Of a stretch of 6,308 bases of DNA, positions 1 through 5,353 are shown piece after piece (position 1 is the stretch's first letter; each line of letters begins with the position of its first letter). The DNA is from Acidobacteriota bacterium (lineage in GTDB: Bacteria; Acidobacteriota; Aminicenantia; Aminicenantales; Saccharicenantaceae). The position numbers and the translations under genes were made by a program. The DNA is taken from positions 1-6,308 of the forward strand of contig DMVN01000050.1 in the NCBI GenBank assembly GCA_003476685.1, in the 5' to 3' direction. The notes under the pieces are model-generated. The model saw only the letters and a list, made by a program, of their open reading frames with translations. It did no database searches and was not told the origin of the DNA.

Positions 1-809
1 ACGTGCTGCTGCTCGACGTCACCCCGCTGACCCTGGGCATTGAAACCCTGGGCGGCGTCTTTACCAAGATGATTCCGCGCAACACCACCATTCCCACCAG
101 GAAGAGCGAAATCTTCACCACGGCCGCCGACAATCAGAACAGCGTTGAAATCCACATCCTGCAGGGTGAGCGCGAGATGGCCGCCTACAACCGGAGCCTT
201 GGCCGCTTCCACCTGGACGGAATTCCACCGGCTCCCCGCGGCGTACCCAAGATTGAGGTGACCTTTGACATTGACGCCAACGGCATCCTGCACGTCTCGG
301 CCAAGGACCTGGCCACCGGGCGACAGCAGGCTATCACCATCACCGGCCACAGCGGCCTGGACGAGAAGGAAATCGAGAAAATGGTCAAGGAAGCTGAGGC
401 TCATGCGGCCGAAGATAAACGCCGCCGCGAAGTGATCGATGCCCGCAACCAGGCCGACCAGCTCATCTACAGCGTGGAAAAACTCCTCCGCGACAACCGC
501 GACAAGATACCGGCAGCAGAAGTCACCCGGGCCGAGCAGGAAATCGCCAACACCAAAAAAGCCATGGACAGCGACAACCTGGAGACCATCCGAGGAGCGA
601 TAGAGTCTCTGGCCAGGGTCTCGCACCAGATCAGCGAGGTCCTTTACCGTCAGGCCGGAGCCCAGCAGCAGCAGTCCCAGGGTCAACCGGGCGGCGGCTA
701 TCAGAGCTACACCCAGAGCGGACCGGAAGACGGAGGCAGCAAGGGCAACGGCAAGGGCGAAGAGGAAGTCATCGACGCCGAAGTGGTTGACGACGACAAG
801 CAACATTGA
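1..809 (+). CDS. dnaK: Chaperone DnaK (Hsp70), C-terminal part; 5' end lies outside the window
   Basis: Hsp70 chaperone that binds exposed hydrophobic peptide segments in an ATP-controlled cycle with DnaJ and GrpE in the cytoplasm. The visible 268 residues begin exactly at the interdomain linker ([18 protein letters not shown], residue 389 in E. coli numbering), so the whole nucleotide-binding domain is upstream. Bases 1-2 complete the preceding Asp codon, and GTG at 3 is an internal Val, not a start. The substrate-binding beta domain covers visible residues 1 to about 120, with [25 protein letters not shown] and [14 protein letters not shown]. The helical lid runs to about 215. A Q/G/S-rich disordered tail follows, ending in the acidic [13 protein letters not shown] usual for bacterial DnaK. 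Nothing looks broken. The next gene is dnaJ, 208 bp downstream on the same strand. The dnaK promoter is not in view. Identity is essentially certain. Confidence 0.98.
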   Translation, partial: VLLLDVTPLTLGIETLGGVFTKMIPRNTTIPTRKSEIFTTAADNQNSVEIHILQGEREMAAYNRSLGRFHLDGIPPAPRGVPKIEVTFDIDANGILHVSAKDLATGRQQAITITGHSGLDEKEIEKMVKEAEAHAAEDKRRREVIDARNQADQLIYSVEKLLRDNRDKIPAAEVTRAEQEIANTKKAMDSDNLETIRGAIESLARVSHQISEVLYRQAGAQQQQSQGQPGGGYQSYTQSGPEDGGSKGNGKGEEEVIDAEVVDDDKQH

Positions 810-817
810 AAAAATAG

Positions 818-851
818 GGCTGAAGGCTGAAGCTAAGGGCAGAAGGTAGAA
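818..851 (+). repeat. Degenerate tandem repeat of a purine-rich 7-mer
   Basis: Starting nine bases after the dnaK stop are successive units GGCTGAA (818-824), GGCTGAA (825-831), a 6-nt GCTAAG (832-837), GGCAGAA (838-844) and GGTAGAA (845-851). The first two are identical and the others differ by one or two bases, with consensus GGYWGAA. The array is noncoding: no start with a ribosome site opens a plausible frame here. Function is unknown. It may be slippage-derived spacer DNA or part of the dnaK-dnaJ intercistronic RNA. Confidence 0.6.
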
Positions 852-930
852 AGCACAATGCCGATAACGGCCCGCAGCGAGCGAAGCGAAACGAGCTTAA
901 AGCAGTCAGCGAAGCTCAGACAGCAGTCAG

Positions 931-984
931 GCCGGAGCGGCTGTTCTGCCGGACAGGGATCGGGACCGACGGAACAGCCCCGGC
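931..984 (+). promoter_or_regulatory. Strong bulged intercistronic hairpin between dnaK and dnaJ
   Basis: Two arms pair over 13 base pairs. GCCGG (931-935) pairs with CCGGC (980-984), and GGCTGTTC (939-946) pairs with GAACAGCC (972-979). A 3-nt bulge (AGC, 936-938) sits on the 5' arm and the loop spans 947-971. There is no T-run after it, so it is not a classic terminator. It ends 33 nt before the dnaJ start and does not cover the ribosome site. Plausible roles, all inferred, are RNA processing or stability between the cistrons, or partial attenuation that gives less DnaJ than DnaK. Confidence 0.55.
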
Positions 985-1017
985 TGAGACTGGGAGTAAC
1001 GGAAGGCGAGGTTGGCC

Positions 1018-2148
1018 ATGGCCAGGGATTATTACGAGATATTAGGGGTTCCGCGCACAGCCAGTCTGGCCGAAATCAAGAAGGCCTACCGCAAGCTGGC
1101 CCGCAAGTACCATCCTGACCTGAACCCTGGCGACAAGGCAGCTGAAGCCAAGTTCAAGGAAATCCAGGAAGCCTACTCAGTGCTGAGCGACCCCAAGAAG
1201 CGGGCTCAGTATGACCAGTTTGGCTTCGTGGGCGATTTCGGCCGCGGCCCGGGCGCCGGAGCTGGAGCCGGCCCGGGACAGGGTCCGTATGGCGGCGGGT
1301 TTGAAGGCTTCGATTTTTCCGAGTACGGCAGCTCTTCCTTCCGTGATTTATTCGAGAATCTGTTCGGTGGAATGGGTGTGGAGCAGCGCCGGGGCGGCCC
1401 GCAGCGCGGGGAAGACCTGAACTACTCCATGACCATAAGCTTCGCCGATGCCATAAACGGGGTCCAGACCAGGATCAAGCTAACGCGCCTGGTGCCCTGT
1501 CCGGTCTGCGGCGGCAGCGGCTTTGCCAGCCTGGGCGGAGAGCGGGTCTGTCCGGATTGCGGCGGGCGGGGCCGGAGCTTCGTCCAGAAGGGCTTCATGA
1601 AGTTTTCCACCACCTGCCCGACCTGTCTTGGTACTGGCCGGGTCAGCGGGCAAATCTGTAACAACTGCCATGGCCAAGGGCGGGTTCAGGGAAGCGAGAC
1701 CATCACCGTCCGCATTCCCAAAGGCGTGGACAGCGGCTCCAAGGTCAGGGTGCCGGGCAAGGGCAACGCCGGAGTGAACGGCGGTCCGGCCGGCGACCTG
1801 TATATCAACCTGGAAGTAACGCCTCATCCTTTCTTCAAACGTGAAGGTTCCAATATTTACATCAAGGTGCCGATTACCGTGCCCGAAGCCACCCTCGGAG
1901 CCAAAATTGAGGTCCCGACCATCTACGGCGAGAAAAAGACCATTCGCATCCCGCCCGGCACCAAATCAGGGCAGAGATTCAGGCTTAAAGGCGAGGGCGC
2001 GCCAGTCTGCGGCCGCAGCAGCCGGGGCGATATGTACGTCGAGGTGACCATTGTCCCGCCCTCCAACGTTGACCAGAGGGTGCGGGAGCTGATGCGCGAG
2101 CTGGAGAAGTTCTACGAGACCGACCCCCGGAAAAACCTGGGCAGCTGA
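1018..2148 (+). CDS. dnaJ: Chaperone DnaJ (Hsp40), type I co-chaperone of DnaK
   Basis: Cytoplasmic co-chaperone that delivers unfolded clients to DnaK and stimulates its ATPase. The 376-residue protein has the full type I layout. The J domain is residues 1-70, with HPD at 32-34. A Gly/Phe-rich linker covers about 70-120 and includes a Gly-Ala repeat stretch ([13 protein letters not shown]). The zinc domain has four CxxCxGxG motifs, at Cys161/164, 178/181, 200/203 and 214/217, all intact and with normal spacing. The C-terminal client-binding and dimerisation domains run from about 225 to 376. The start is ATG at 1018, with GAGG at 1008-1011 six bases upstream. A TTG at 1012 in the same frame would add only two residues and is less likely. 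The gene lies between dnaK and an hspR-like regulator, and grpE is not between dnaK and dnaJ. A 6-bp inverted repeat (2151-2156 with 2170-2175) follows the stop but has no T-run. Confidence 0.97.
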   Translation: MARDYYEILGVPRTASLAEIKKAYRKLARKYHPDLNPGDKAAEAKFKEIQEAYSVLSDPKKRAQYDQFGFVGDFGRGPGAGAGAGPGQGPYGGGFEGFDFSEYGSSSFRDLFENLFGGMGVEQRRGGPQRGEDLNYSMTISFADAINGVQTRIKLTRLVPCPVCGGSGFASLGGERVCPDCGGRGRSFVQKGFMKFSTTCPTCLGTGRVSGQICNNCHGQGRVQGSETITVRIPKGVDSGSKVRVPGKGNAGVNGGPAGDLYINLEVTPHPFFKREGSNIYIKVPITVPEATLGAKIEVPTIYGEKKTIRIPPGTKSGQRFRLKGEGAPVCGRSSRGDMYVEVTIVPPSNVDQRVRELMRELEKFYETDPRKNLGS

Positions 2149-2205
2149 GGCCTGGCTGAGGCTGCCTGGGCCAGGGACGAAGGGTCGGTTGCTGGCGACC
2201 GGCTG

Positions 2206-2212
2206 AAGGAGG
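2206..2212 (+). promoter_or_regulatory. Strong ribosome binding site of the hspR-like gene
   Basis: AAGGAGG lies six bases before ATG 2219. It fixes the start there rather than at the in-frame TTG at 2213, which directly abuts the motif and would leave no spacing. Confidence 0.85.
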
Positions 2213-2218
2213 TTGAAG

Positions 2219-2665
2219 ATGCCGAGAAGAAAGAAGAAAGTCGAAGAAGAAGGTCGGACCACCTGCGGTTATTACCACATAAGCGCCGTCGCCCGGATGT
2301 ACAACATCCATCCGCAGACCCTGCGCCTTTACGAGCGGGAAGGACTGCTTAAGCCTTCAAGAAGCGAAGGCAACACCCGGCTCTATACCGAGGACGACCT
2401 GAGGCGGCTGGAGCTCATCCTGAATTTGATCCGCGACCTCGGAGTCAACCTGGCCGGGGTGGAAGTTGTCCTGAACATGCGGGAGAAGATGAAGCAGATT
2501 GAAAACCAGGTCAACGAGCTTTTAGAATACATCAAGCAGGAGTTCTTCAAGGGGCGTGAAGAGGAGTTTGAAGCTAAGAAGCGCAGCCTGGTCCACGTCC
2601 CCGTGGGCAAGCCAATGCCGGTGGAACGGGCCGAAGAGGAGCCCAACCGGAATTCCAAGAAGTAA
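2219..2665 (+). CDS. hspR: HspR-like MerR-family heat-shock repressor
   Basis: Probable DNA-binding repressor of the dnaK cluster. The protein has 148 residues. A basic N-terminus (MPRRKKK) precedes a MerR-type winged helix-turn-helix at about residues 20-88: the HTH YHISAVARMYNIHPQTLRLYE, then REGLLKPSRS.GNTRLYTEDDLRRL, the typical MerR wing. A helical dimerisation segment (VVLNMREKMKQIENQVNELLEYI) and a charged tail complete it. No cysteine-rich metal site is visible. The single Cys at residue 16 is before the HTH, so this is not a metal-sensing MerR. In actinobacteria, HspR encoded with dnaK/dnaJ binds HAIR sites and uses DnaK as co-repressor. The same feedback is inferred here from sequence type and location. 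No HAIR-like site (CTTGAGT-N7-ACTCAAG) is visible in the window, so the operator is presumably upstream of dnaK. It is the last gene of the cluster, with a terminator three bases after the stop. Confidence 0.88.
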   Translation: MPRRKKKVEEEGRTTCGYYHISAVARMYNIHPQTLRLYEREGLLKPSRSEGNTRLYTEDDLRRLELILNLIRDLGVNLAGVEVVLNMREKMKQIENQVNELLEYIKQEFFKGREEEFEAKKRSLVHVPVGKPMPVERAEEEPNRNSKK

Positions 2666-2667
2666 CC

Positions 2668-2707
2668 CGGCAATTATTTTTTTATAATGGCCGTTTCTTC
2701 CTCCTTT
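2668..2707 (+). terminator. Rho-independent terminator of the dnaK-dnaJ-hspR cluster
   Basis: Arms CGGCAATTAT (2668-2677) and ATAATGGCCG (2684-2693) form a 10-bp stem with one mismatch around a T6 loop. A pyrimidine tail rich in T (2694-2707) follows. It starts three bases after the hspR stop. The tail is interrupted by C, so efficiency may be moderate. Confidence 0.75.
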
Positions 2708-2731
2708 ATGGCTTAGATTCTGGGGTTATTT

Positions 2732-2751
2732 TATCGGTCAGTATCGGTTAG
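2732..2751 (+). repeat. Tandem pair of 10-mers
   Basis: TATCGGTCAG (2732-2741) is followed directly by TATCGGTTAG (2742-2751), with one difference, and then by a partial echo TACTGG. They lie in noncoding DNA between inverted ATTCTG (2717-2722) and CAGAAT (2765-2770). Function is unknown. Confidence 0.6.
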
Positions 2752-2759
2752 TACTGGGG

Positions 2760-2891
2760 ACGCTCAGAATTTTTATTATGGTTCTTGGCCAGGAAGAAAT
2801 TTTTTTGGAAAGCTATCATATGAACATCTATTCATATATTTAGGCTTCTATGGTGTTAATTACGCCCAGAATTTCTTTATTTGTTATTGGC
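2760..2891 (+). repeat. Imperfect 30-nt direct repeat flanking a palindrome
   Basis: Copy 1 (2760-2789) and copy 2 (2862-2891) both begin ACGCYCAGAATTT and both end TTGGC. By hand alignment without gaps they match at about 23 of 30 positions. The 72 nt between them hold the ATATGAA-N6-TTCATAT inverted repeat. This could be a decayed duplication or a regulatory module. Confidence 0.4.
2818..2837. promoter_or_regulatory. Perfect inverted repeat, operator-like
   Basis: ATATGAA (2818-2824) and TTCATAT (2831-2837) are exact reverse complements separated by CATCTA. The 20-bp dyad has the size of a dimeric repressor site and could also form a weak AU hairpin. No gene starts within 500 bp downstream, so any target is unclear. 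Confidence 0.35.
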
Positions 2892-3060
2892 TTAATTATT
2901 TACGGCGGAGTTCCATAGCAAGGTAAAGGCCCGCTTAGTCTTTCATTTTCCTTCTTTATTATACTGTGGATTATTCTCTTTACCTTGTCTTTATCTTGCG
3001 ATACTTCTGCTTCCTCTATAATTCGGCGGCTATCTTTTAAGGCTGCTCATTTCCCCTGGC

Positions 3061-3180
3061 TTTTCTTTCTCGATTTTTTTATTTATCTTTCAATTTCTTT
3101 TTCTCTTTCTCTTCATCTTCTTATTCCTCTTATTCCCCTTACCCTATTCCCTCTCCATACTTGCTCTTCTTGATCTCATT
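3061..3180. other. Polypyrimidine (polypurine on the other strand) tract
   Basis: By hand count only 17 of these 120 bases are purines, about 86% pyrimidine on the + strand, mostly runs of T and TC. The asymmetry begins around 2940 and ends about 3190. Stop codons on the purine-rich strand exclude a long protein. The bias could reflect a slippage-prone repeat, an unusual DNA structure, or an untranslated leader or trailer. Confidence 0.6.
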
Positions 3181-3343
3181 TACTTCTGATCTTATTAAGC
3201 CAGCTGTCCCTTGGCTTTGTCGTCCCCGGGCCGGCCGCCTCATTTCTTATCTTAACCGTCCCGCCACCACCCGAAACCCTTTAGCCCCGCTATTCGTTAT
3301 TTATCATGAGTGAGACCTGCTATCGTTCGTGGCTGGAAATGAA

Positions 3344-3371
3344 TTGCGAAAAATATTAAAATTATTATGAA
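3344..3371 (+). promoter_or_regulatory. Weak candidate promoter of the sigma-factor gene
   Basis: TTGCGA (3344-3349), a 16-bp spacer and TATGAA (3366-3371) lie 47 bp before the sigma-factor start in an A/T-rich patch. Both boxes are imperfect, and other TA-rich hexamers nearby (for example TATTAT at 3363-3368) could serve as the -10 box. Confidence 0.25.
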
Positions 3372-3418
3372 ATCGGCCGACAAACAATAAGGGTAAAAGC
3401 TCGGGTTCAGGTTTTTTC

Positions 3419-4264
3419 ATGAAATACCTGGATTATTTGGAATCGCGAAACATCAAGCTCTACCTGGAGGAGATTTCTAAAATCCCGCCTATCACCGAGG
3501 AAGAAGAAAAGCAGCTCGGCCAGAAAATCAAGCAGGGCGACCCCGAGGCCATCAAGCGCCTGGTCGAGGGCAACCTGCGTTTTGTCGTCTCCTACGTCAA
3601 GAAATACCAGGGGATGGGATTGAGCCTGCTGGACCTGATTAACGAAGGCAACCTGGGGCTGGTGGAAGCGGCCCAGCGCTTCGACCCCGACCGCAACGTC
3701 AAGTTCATCTCCTATGCTGTCTGGTGGATCAGGCAGGCCATCGTCCACGCCCTGTCCCAGGCCTCCCATTCCTACAACCTGCCGCAGAAGGTCTCGGACA
3801 AGATTTCCCGGATGAACAAGGAGAGGGAGAACCTCAAAAAAGAGCTTGGCCGCGACCCGAGCCGCGAGGAGCTGGCCGAGCGCCTCAAGCTGACGCCCGA
3901 GGAAGTGGCCGACCTGGAGCTCATCCAGGAACGGGGCTTTTCCCTCAGCGATAAAATCAGCGAGGACGAGGACCTGGAGGTTGAAGACCGGCTGTCGGAC
4001 GAACTCGAGCCCTCGGTTGAGTACCAACTCATCAAAAACTCCATCGAGCAGCAGATTCGTGAAATCCTCAACGAGCTGGATGAACGCGAAGCTCTTGTGC
4101 TAAAATTACGCTTTGGTATCGACAGCGACGAGCCGATGACCCTGCAGGAAATCGGCGACCGCCTCGGGCTGACCCGGGAGCGGATCAGGCAGATTGAACA
4201 GCGGGCCATGCGCAAGCTGGCCAGGTCGCAGAAACTGAAACAGTTGAGAGGTTACCTGAATTGA
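3419..4264 (+). CDS. Primary-type sigma-70 factor, short RpoD/SigA-like form
   Basis: RNA polymerase sigma subunit of 281 residues that recognises promoters and opens DNA. Region 1.2 is at about residues 12-45 (LYLEEISKIPPITEEEE). Region 2 is at 45-122, with GNLRFVVSYVKKY, LSLLDLINEGNLGL and FDPDRNVKFISYAVWWIRQAI. Region 3 follows (QKVSDKISRMNKERENLKKELGRDPSREELAERL), then an acidic linker (SEDEDLEVEDRLSDELEPSVEY) corresponding to region 3.2. Region 4 has its HTH at about 241-261 (TLQEIGDRLGLTRERIRQIEQ). Region 1.1 and the large non-conserved insert of E. coli RpoD are absent. Just after WWIRQAI the sequence is VHALSQASHSYNLPQKV instead of the RpoD TRAIADQARTIRIP. No start codon exists upstream in frame before a stop at 3368-3370, so ATG 3419 is the first possible start. 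Its ribosome site is weak (CAGG 3408-3411). The 3' end overlaps the next gene. It could be the housekeeping sigma or an alternative group 2-like sigma; this window alone cannot decide. Confidence 0.93.
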   Translation: MKYLDYLESRNIKLYLEEISKIPPITEEEEKQLGQKIKQGDPEAIKRLVEGNLRFVVSYVKKYQGMGLSLLDLINEGNLGLVEAAQRFDPDRNVKFISYAVWWIRQAIVHALSQASHSYNLPQKVSDKISRMNKERENLKKELGRDPSREELAERLKLTPEEVADLELIQERGFSLSDKISEDEDLEVEDRLSDELEPSVEYQLIKNSIEQQIREILNELDEREALVLKLRFGIDSDEPMTLQEIGDRLGLTRERIRQIEQRAMRKLARSQKLKQLRGYLN

Positions 4265-5007
4265 CCGAAGAAAAGGTTTGTCCGGTTTGCCAGGGCACGG
4301 GCTGGGTGGTCAAGCAGACCGATAAGGGCCCGGTGGCCCGGCGGTGCCAGTGCTTCAGCGAGCAGCAGGCCATGCTCCTGCTGAGACAGGCCCGCATACC
4401 TAAACGCTACGAAGTCTGCACCCTCGATAACTACGAAGTTCACCATCCAACTCAGGGTGATGCCCTGAAGATTTCCAAGAAGTTTGTCAAGAATTACCCG
4501 GCTCAGGAAGTGGGTCTGCTCTACATCGGTCCCTGCGGAGTGGGGAAGACCCACCTGGCCGTGGCCGTGATAAGGGAGCTGATACTGAAGAAAGGTGCCT
4601 ACTGCCTTTTTTACGATTTCCGGGAGCTCATCCGCGATATCCAGAACAGCTACACGCCGGATTCAGAAGTGAGCGAGACCGACATTCTGGCGCCGGTTTT
4701 TAACTGCGAGGTCCTGGTGCTGGACGAGCTGGGGGCCAAGCGGCCGACGGCCTGGGTGGAAGAAACTATTTTTTACATCATAAATTACCGCTACAACCAG
4801 AAGCGGATGACAATTTTCACCTCAAACTACCTGGATATTGAGGAAGAGCCCGACCGCAGGGAAGCTTATTACAAGAAGGGCGACGAGACGCTGGTGGACA
4901 GGATCGGGGTGCGGCTGAGGTCGCGGCTCTACGAGATGTGCAAGGTGGTGAATATTGCCGGCGAGGATTACCGCAAGGTGGCCAAGCAGGCCAGCTACCG
5001 CTTCTGA
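4261..5007 (+). CDS. DnaC/DnaI/IstB-type AAA+ ATPase with N-terminal zinc motif (probable helicase loader)
   Basis: A 248-residue ATPase resembling loaders that place the replicative helicase on DNA. The N-terminus has CPVC (Cys7, Cys10) and CQC (Cys29, Cys31), a likely zinc site, as in the zinc-binding N-domain of Bacillus DnaI. The AAA+ core has Walker A GPCGVGKT (90-97), Walker B VLVLDELG (151-158), sensor-1 TSNY (187-190) and the arginine-rich DRIGVRLRSRL (213-223), typical of the DnaC arginine-finger region. The start is TTG 4261, whose TTGA overlaps the sigma-factor stop by 4 nt. GAGAGG at 4246-4251, inside the sigma gene, supplies a ribosome site nine bases upstream. The overlap implies translational coupling. 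IstB proteins of IS21 share this fold, but no IstA transposase or terminal repeats are present, so a chromosomal loader is preferred. Function beyond ATP binding is inferred. Confidence 0.85.
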   Translation: MTEEKVCPVCQGTGWVVKQTDKGPVARRCQCFSEQQAMLLLRQARIPKRYEVCTLDNYEVHHPTQGDALKISKKFVKNYPAQEVGLLYIGPCGVGKTHLAVAVIRELILKKGAYCLFYDFRELIRDIQNSYTPDSEVSETDILAPVFNCEVLVLDELGAKRPTAWVEETIFYIINYRYNQKRMTIFTSNYLDIEEEPDRREAYYKKGDETLVDRIGVRLRSRLYEMCKVVNIAGEDYRKVAKQASYRF

Positions 5008-5030
5008 TCGGCTTTTTTTTACCACGAATG

Positions 5031-5064
5031 CCCTTAAATTTGGCCCTTAAAGCTCACCCTTAAA
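5031..5064 (+). repeat. Three CCCTTAAA direct repeats at exact 13-nt spacing
   Basis: Identical octamers begin at 5031, 5044 and 5057, each followed by a variable 5-nt spacer. A weaker ACCTTCAA is at 5072-5079, out of phase. The regular period, slightly over one helical turn, resembles an iterated protein-binding site. They lie 23 bp after the ATPase stop and about 155 bp before the next promoter. Confidence 0.6.
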
Positions 5065-5218
5065 TCAAGAAACCTTCAATCTTATATTTTCTTGGCGGCA
5101 ATATCTTACCGGTAAAAATATCCAGGCCAATTCATTCCCGCAAATTTAGGTGAAAATATAGCTCTCTTGCTTTCAGCCGTCGTCAGCAAAATTTATTCGT
5201 CCCGGTCACCTTTTTTCC

Positions 5219-5247
5219 TTGACGTTCTTTCCTTCCTCAATTAGACT
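5219..5247 (+). promoter_or_regulatory. Candidate sigma-70-type promoter of the flavodoxin-like gene
   Basis: TTGACG (5219-5224) matches the -35 consensus at five of six positions. After a 17-bp spacer comes TAGACT (5242-5247), with four of six -10 matches including the key T, A and final T. Transcription would begin near 5254 and give a leader of about 100 nt. Confidence 0.55.
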
Positions 5248-5297
5248 GGCCTCAAGGCCGCAGAGGGAAAATAGGGGATTTCCGGAAAAGGCGATTT

Positions 5298-5325
5298 TTC
5301 AGCCAGAAACCGGTTTTCTTCTGAA
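5298..5325 (+). promoter_or_regulatory. Inverted repeat in the leader of the flavodoxin-like gene
   Basis: TTCAG (5298-5302) pairs with CTGAA (5321-5325), and the inner AGAA (5305-5308) pairs with TTCT (5316-5319) around an ACCGGTT loop, with small asymmetric bulges. It sits 13 nt before the Shine-Dalgarno sequence and has no T-run after it. It could be a leader RNA hairpin or, as DNA, an operator just downstream of the promoter. Confidence 0.35.
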
Positions 5326-5337
5326 GCCTGAATATAT

Positions 5338-5344
5338 AAAGGAG
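5338..5344 (+). promoter_or_regulatory. Ribosome binding site that sets the flavodoxin-like start
   Basis: AAAGGAG lies nine bases before ATG 5354. This supports starting there rather than at the in-frame TTG at 5219, which lies inside the -35 box and would add 45 residues with no family resemblance. Confidence 0.8.
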
Positions 5345-5353
5345 ATAAGAAAC

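Larger units (their letters stand above)
2666..3418. other. Long AT-rich intergenic region without a credible gene
   Basis: About 750 bp between the hspR terminator and the sigma-factor start, clearly poorer in GC than the flanking genes. The only sizeable frame is 2985-3173, a TTG-initiated Leu/Ser/Phe-rich frame with no ribosome site that is simply the reading of a pyrimidine tract. Contents that can be supported are tandem 10-mers at 2732-2751, a 30-nt imperfect direct repeat at 2760/2862, an inverted repeat at 2818-2837, a polypyrimidine tract near 3061-3180 and a small hairpin (AAGCCA 3197-3202 with TGGCTT 3212-3217). The sigma-factor promoter should lie near its right end. No tRNA, rRNA or known riboswitch was recognised. 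Confidence 0.7.
5008..5353. other. AT-rich intergenic region with repeats and palindromes
   Basis: No credible gene. A T8 run (5013-5020) lies just after the ATPase stop, without a convincing stem before it. Then come three CCCTTAAA repeats (5031-5064), palindrome TTACCGGTAA (5106-5115), a promoter at 5219-5247 and, in the presumed leader, GGCCTCAAGGCC (5248-5259), TTTCCGGAAA (5279-5288) and an inverted repeat centred on AAACCGGTTT (5298-5325). The frame reading through 5219-5353 ahead of the flavodoxin-like protein has no ribosome site and begins on the promoter's -35 box. Confidence 0.65.

Noticed and set aside
858..1118. 86-residue + strand frame starting between dnaK and dnaJ
   Set aside because: It overlaps the dnaJ J domain in another frame, has no ribosome site and low-complexity composition. 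It is a chance frame.
2985..3173. 62-residue Leu/Ser/Phe-rich frame that looks like a membrane peptide
   Set aside because: It starts with TTG without a ribosome site, and its hydrophobicity follows from the polypyrimidine tract.
2666..3418. CRISPR array or riboswitch in the long spacer
   Set aside because: The repeats are few, imperfect and unevenly spaced, and no conserved aptamer motif was recognised.
3407..4027. 206-residue minus-strand frame
   Set aside because: It is antisense to the sigma factor, whose domains are unmistakable. Long antisense frames are common opposite GC-rich genes.
4261..5007. IstB of an IS21-type insertion sequence
   Set aside because: No IstA, no terminal inverted repeats, and coupling to a sigma gene. 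The zinc motif favours a DnaI-like loader.
5008..5020. T8 run after the ATPase gene as a terminator
   Set aside because: No stable stem could be formed immediately upstream, so it is noted only as a T-run.
5219..5353. N-terminal extension of the flavodoxin-like protein from TTG 5219
   Set aside because: The TTG is part of a good -35 box, and a strong ribosome site precedes ATG 5354.
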